From assembly GCA_903970355.1 (NCBI GenBank), contig CAJCIF010000129.1, positions 1 through 8,172 on the forward strand: a DNA stretch of 8,172 nt, in the 5' to 3' direction. Both the position numbers and the translations under genes were made by a program. The notes under the pieces were generated by a model, which was not told the DNA's origin, made no database searches, and worked only from the letters and a program-made list of their open reading frames with translations. This stretch comes from Actinomycetota bacterium. GTDB taxonomy: Bacteria > Cyanobacteriota > Vampirovibrionia > Obscuribacterales > Obscuribacteraceae. Of this stretch, positions 5,884 to 8,172 are shown piece by piece. Numbering within the stretch: position 1 is the first letter of the stretch; every line of letters starts with the position of its first letter.

Positions 5884-5943
5884 ATGTAGGGGCGGCTTTA
5901 GCCGCCCGCCAAATATAACGGGCGGCTAAAGCCGCCCCTACAT
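5884..5943. repeat. REPIN-like inverted pair of GTAG hairpins
   Basis: A perfect 25-bp inverted repeat (5884-5908 and 5919-5943) with a 10-nt AT-rich spacer. Each arm is itself GTAG plus an 18-nt palindrome (hairpins 5890-5907 and 5920-5937; GTAG 5886-5889, CTAC 5938-5941). This nested layout, two REPs head to head, matches REPIN/BIME elements mobilised in trans by REP-associated tyrosine transposases. The right arm is identical over 23 nt to 2075-2097. It begins 41 nt after the aspS stop and may also act as a transcript end. No transposase is in the window. Confidence 0.8.
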
Positions 5944-5948
5944 TGGCA

Positions 5949-6004
5949 CGCCCCAATCATTAGCGCCCGCATCATTCGCCCCAATCATTAGCGTCCCCAT
6001 CATG
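5949..6004 (+). repeat. Tandem duplication of a 28-nt unit
   Basis: Two adjacent 28-nt units (5949-5976, 5977-6004) agree at 25 of 28 positions, sharing the 17-mer CGCCCCAATCATTAGCG. They adjoin the REPIN-like element and lie between aspS and recQ. Apart from this and the inverted repeat, the 293-nt aspS-recQ gap shows no gene. Confidence 0.75.
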
Positions 6005-6124
6005 CAAGCCGATCGTAAGCTCTTCGTATATGGTTCAGATAAACAACTACACCAATGAGGCGAGTTTAATGCTGAGTTGCCACCATATTGTCACGCTGGG
6101 CCTATAAAGTTGATATTGACTTTC

Positions 6125-6128
6125 GGAG
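6125..6128 (+). promoter_or_regulatory. Shine-Dalgarno site deciding the recQ start
   Basis: GGAG, 8 nt before TTG at 6137. The farther upstream in-frame TTG at 6077 has no such site. A possible promoter, TTGCCA (6077-6082) and TATAAA (6103-6108), has a 20-nt spacer, longer than usual, but would start transcription between the two candidate starts. Confidence 0.5.
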
Positions 6129-6136
6129 CTGAATAT

Positions 6137-7984
6137 TTGGAGACCAACGTTTTTACGGCCGCAAGCCATGGCTTTGTGCCAAAAAATTCAAAGCAAGTAC
6201 TGAAAGAAATATTTGGCTTTAGTGGATTTCGCGGACTGCAAGAAGCAATTATCAATCATGTCATAGCGGGCCGGAATGCAGTTGTTTTGATGCCAACCGG
6301 TGGTGGCAAATCGCTTTGCTATCAAATTCCGGCCATTGTTCGACCGGGCACCGGTATTGTTGTCTCTCCGCTTATCGCTTTAATGAAGGATCAAGTTGAA
6401 GCCTTAAGAGAAAGCGGTGTGAATGCGGCCTTTCTCAACTCCAGCCTTGACTATAAAGAGTCTCGTCTTATAGAAGAAGATCTGCGTAACGGTCGACTTG
6501 ATTTGCTATATGTAGCACCAGAACGTGTCATGACAGAATGGTTTCAAGATCTCCTTTCGCAGATCGACATTTCCATTTTCGCAATCGACGAAGCGCACTG
6601 CGTTTCTCAATGGGGACATAATTTTCGTCCTGAGTATGCCGAACTTTATGTTTTAGCAAAACGATTTCCAGAAGTACCGCTGATTGCTTTAACAGCCACG
6701 GCAGACGGCCCGACCCGCAATGATATTTTTGATCGGCTCTCCTTACGGAATGCTGAGCTTTTCATCTCTGGTTTCGATCGGCCGAATATCACCTATCGAG
6801 TGCAAGAAAAAAACGATCCAAAATCACAATTGCTTTCATTCATACAACAAGAACATTCTCACGATGCCGGTATCATTTACTGTCAAACACGCAATCGCGT
6901 TGAAGAGATAGCGGAATGGTTGGCAAAGAGTGGTGTCAAAGCTTTGCCCTATCATGCCGGTCTGGATGCGAAAGTAAGAGAACGAAATCAAACAAGATTC
7001 ATCAGAGAAGAAAAGATCGTAATGGTGGCAACAATTGCATTTGGGATGGGCATCGATAAACCAAACGTGCGATTCGTTGCTCACCTGGATATTCCTCGCA
7101 CCCTTGAAGGTTATTATCAGGAAACAGGCAGAGCCGGACGAGATGGTTTGCCCTCCACCGCCATGTTGCTGTATGGGTTATCTGATGTAATTGAGACGCA
7201 GTCACGCATCAAATCGTCAGAACTCGACGATCGTCAAAAGCGAATTGAATTGCAAAAGTTTCAAGCATTGCTTGGATATTGCGAAAGCGTACTTTGCAGA
7301 AGAAGCATAGTTCTTAGTTACTTCGGTGAGAATCCACCTTCCTCCTGCAATAACTGCGACAACTGCATTACACCGCCCATCAGTTGGAATGGAACCGTAG
7401 CCGCACAGAAAGCACTTTCGGCAGTTTATAGAACGAGCGAGACATTTGGCGTTGGTTATCTAATCGATATACTAACCGGCAAATTAACACCGCGTGTAAA
7501 AGATTGGCACCACGATCAACTCAAAACTTTCGGAGTCGGCAAAGAATTCAATAAAGCTGAATGGCACGCAATATTCAGACAGCTCATCGCAGGTGGATAC
7601 TTATCGGTTGACGTCGAAGGGCATGGCAGCCTCAAGCTCAATAAAGAATCGATGGCTATTCTCAAGGGTGAGAAGGAAATATCACTGCGCCGCATAGAGA
7701 AGAAAGCATCTCCAAAAGAACGTAAACCGGAATCATCGCAAAAAGCGTTTGCTGATGAAGTCGAAGAAGAGCTCTTTGAAGCTCTGCGTGAAAGGCGATT
7801 GGCGCTTGCCCGTGAAGCTAACGTTCCTCCTTACATTATCTTTCACGACAGTACATTACTTGAAATGGCCCACTCTAAACCAACGAGCCTTTCCCAAATG
7901 AATCGGATTCCTGGCGTGGGCGCTCGAAAACTGGAACGTTATGGCCAGATTTTCCTTGATTTGATTGCGGAATTTGGCGCTTAA
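6137..7984 (+). CDS. recQ: ATP-dependent DNA helicase RecQ
   Basis: A 615-residue 3'-5' DNA helicase acting in recombination and fork repair. The order is that of full-length RecQ: motif 0 'FGFSGFRGLQEAII', Walker A 'MPTGGGKS' (Lys58), 'VVSPLIALMKDQVE', DEAH box (151-154) with aromatic-rich loop 'CVSQWGHNFRPEY', 'ALTATA', 'GIIYCQTRNRVEEIA', 'IAFGMGIDKPNVRFV', motif VI 'YYQETGRAGRDG', a zinc site with Cys387, Cys404, Cys407 and Cys410, the RQC winged helix (about 415-515) and a C-terminal HRDC domain (about 545-615, 'VPPYIIFHDSTLLEMA', 'IPGVGARKLERYG'). It is collinear with E. coli RecQ. TTG at 6137 is chosen for its GGAG; starting at 6077 would add 20 unlike residues. In the usual GHDFRPEY loop the Asp is Asn162 here. 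It is probably transcribed alone. Confidence 0.95.
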   Translation: METNVFTAASHGFVPKNSKQVLKEIFGFSGFRGLQEAIINHVIAGRNAVVLMPTGGGKSLCYQIPAIVRPGTGIVVSPLIALMKDQVEALRESGVNAAFLNSSLDYKESRLIEEDLRNGRLDLLYVAPERVMTEWFQDLLSQIDISIFAIDEAHCVSQWGHNFRPEYAELYVLAKRFPEVPLIALTATADGPTRNDIFDRLSLRNAELFISGFDRPNITYRVQEKNDPKSQLLSFIQQEHSHDAGIIYCQTRNRVEEIAEWLAKSGVKALPYHAGLDAKVRERNQTRFIREEKIVMVATIAFGMGIDKPNVRFVAHLDIPRTLEGYYQETGRAGRDGLPSTAMLLYGLSDVIETQSRIKSSELDDRQKRIELQKFQALLGYCESVLCRRSIVLSYFGENPPSSCNNCDNCITPPISWNGTVAAQKALSAVYRTSETFGVGYLIDILTGKLTPRVKDWHHDQLKTFGVGKEFNKAEWHAIFRQLIAGGYLSVDVEGHGSLKLNKESMAILKGEKEISLRRIEKKASPKERKPESSQKAFADEVEEELFEALRERRLALAREANVPPYIIFHDSTLLEMAHSKPTSLSQMNRIPGVGARKLERYGQIFLDLIAEFGA

Positions 7985-7991
7985 CCCATAA

Positions 7992-8020
7992 TCGATTTCG
8001 TAAGCCCGGCATAGGATAAT
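7992..8020 (+). promoter_or_regulatory. Possible promoter of the right-edge gene
   Basis: GATAAT (8015-8020, five of six -10 bases) with TCGATT (7992-7997, three of six -35 bases) 17 nt upstream. The -35 is weak. It lies between the recQ stop and the next coding region, in the expected place. Confidence 0.3.
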
Positions 8021-8072
8021 GTCGCATACGAGAAGTTCGGTTGTTTGAGCAACGACACGCGAGGAAACGACG

Positions 8073-8172
8073 ATTTCTGAAAGGGCCGCTAGCACTTTGA
8101 TGGTTGACCAGCTTGTTGCAGAAGGCGTGGAAGTTGTCTTTGGCACAACCGCTTCCGGTCGATCGCCTATAG
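8073..8172 (+). CDS. Thiamine-diphosphate enzyme, N-terminus only (runs off right edge)
   Basis: The frame encodes 'STLMVDQLVAEGVEVVFG', which matches the first helix and strand of ThDP-binding enzymes of the acetolactate synthase type (pattern LV..L...GV..VFG). The frame opens after a TGA at 8046-8048. No ATG precedes the helix: ATG at 8100 would cut it, and TTG at 8097 has no good ribosome binding site. GAGGA (8061-8065) stands 7 nt before ATT at 8073, and starting there gives the usual N-terminal length (ISERAAST-LM). ATT is a rare start. The following 'GTTASGRSPI' departs from the common G-x-PGG turn, so the subfamily is unclear. Only about 33 residues are visible. Confidence 0.5.
   Translation, partial: MSERAASTLMVDQLVAEGVEVVFGTTASGRSPI

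Noticed and set aside
5949..6004. CRISPR array
   Set aside because: The two 28-nt units are directly adjacent with no spacers, and no cas gene is present.
6077..6136. recQ starting at TTG 6077
   Set aside because: The extra 20 residues resemble nothing in RecQ and no ribosome site precedes that TTG, while TTG 6137 has GGAG at 8 nt.

Overview
This looks like an ordinary chromosomal stretch from a free-living, Gram-negative-type bacterium of moderate GC content. There is an exported M16 protein with a Sec-type signal peptide, a TadE-like pilin-type protein, housekeeping genes with good Shine-Dalgarno sites, and frequent TTG starts. The species cannot be named from the sequence. An archaeal-type AspRS together with abundant GTAG-hairpin repeats would suit an uncultured lineage such as the non-photosynthetic relatives of Cyanobacteria, but that is a guess.

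Layout. Positions 1-2022 hold the tail of one M16 metalloprotease-family gene and a complete second one, 21 nt apart. The second has lost the zinc-binding motif but keeps the Arg/Tyr pair, as in heterodimeric M16B enzymes. Positions 2023-2171 separate two convergent genes and carry two GTAG-type palindromic repeats. A GNAT acetyltransferase (3203-2172, minus strand) is divergent from hpt (3289-3843, hypoxanthine phosphoribosyltransferase). The hpt gene overlaps a small TadE-like membrane protein gene (3824-4306) by 20 nt. After aspS (4530-5843) comes a repeat-rich gap (5844-6136) with a perfect inverted pair of GTAG hairpins (a REPIN-like element) and a 28-nt tandem duplication. Then come a full-length recQ (6137-7984) and the first codons of a probable thiamine-diphosphate enzyme running off the right edge, possibly starting at ATT.

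The most interesting part is the 200-nt leader in front of aspS. It has a good sigma70-type promoter (4323-4351) and a 22-codon ORF (4391-4459) with six consecutive Asn/Asp codons (Asn-Asn-Asp-Asn-Asn-Asp). A perfect 11-bp terminator hairpin with a U-tract (4484-4519) ends just before the aspS ribosome binding site. A segment straight after the Asn/Asp codons (4437-4445) can pair with the 5' arm of that terminator. This is the layout of ribosome-mediated transcription attenuation, as in trp, his and pheST leaders, here apparently sensing charging of tRNA-Asp and tRNA-Asn to control an aspartyl-tRNA synthetase. No T-box motif is present. The mixed Asn/Asp codons would make sense if the enzyme is non-discriminating and feeds Asp-tRNA(Asn) to GatCAB, but its anticodon-loop residues do not show the proline associated with that activity, so specificity is open.
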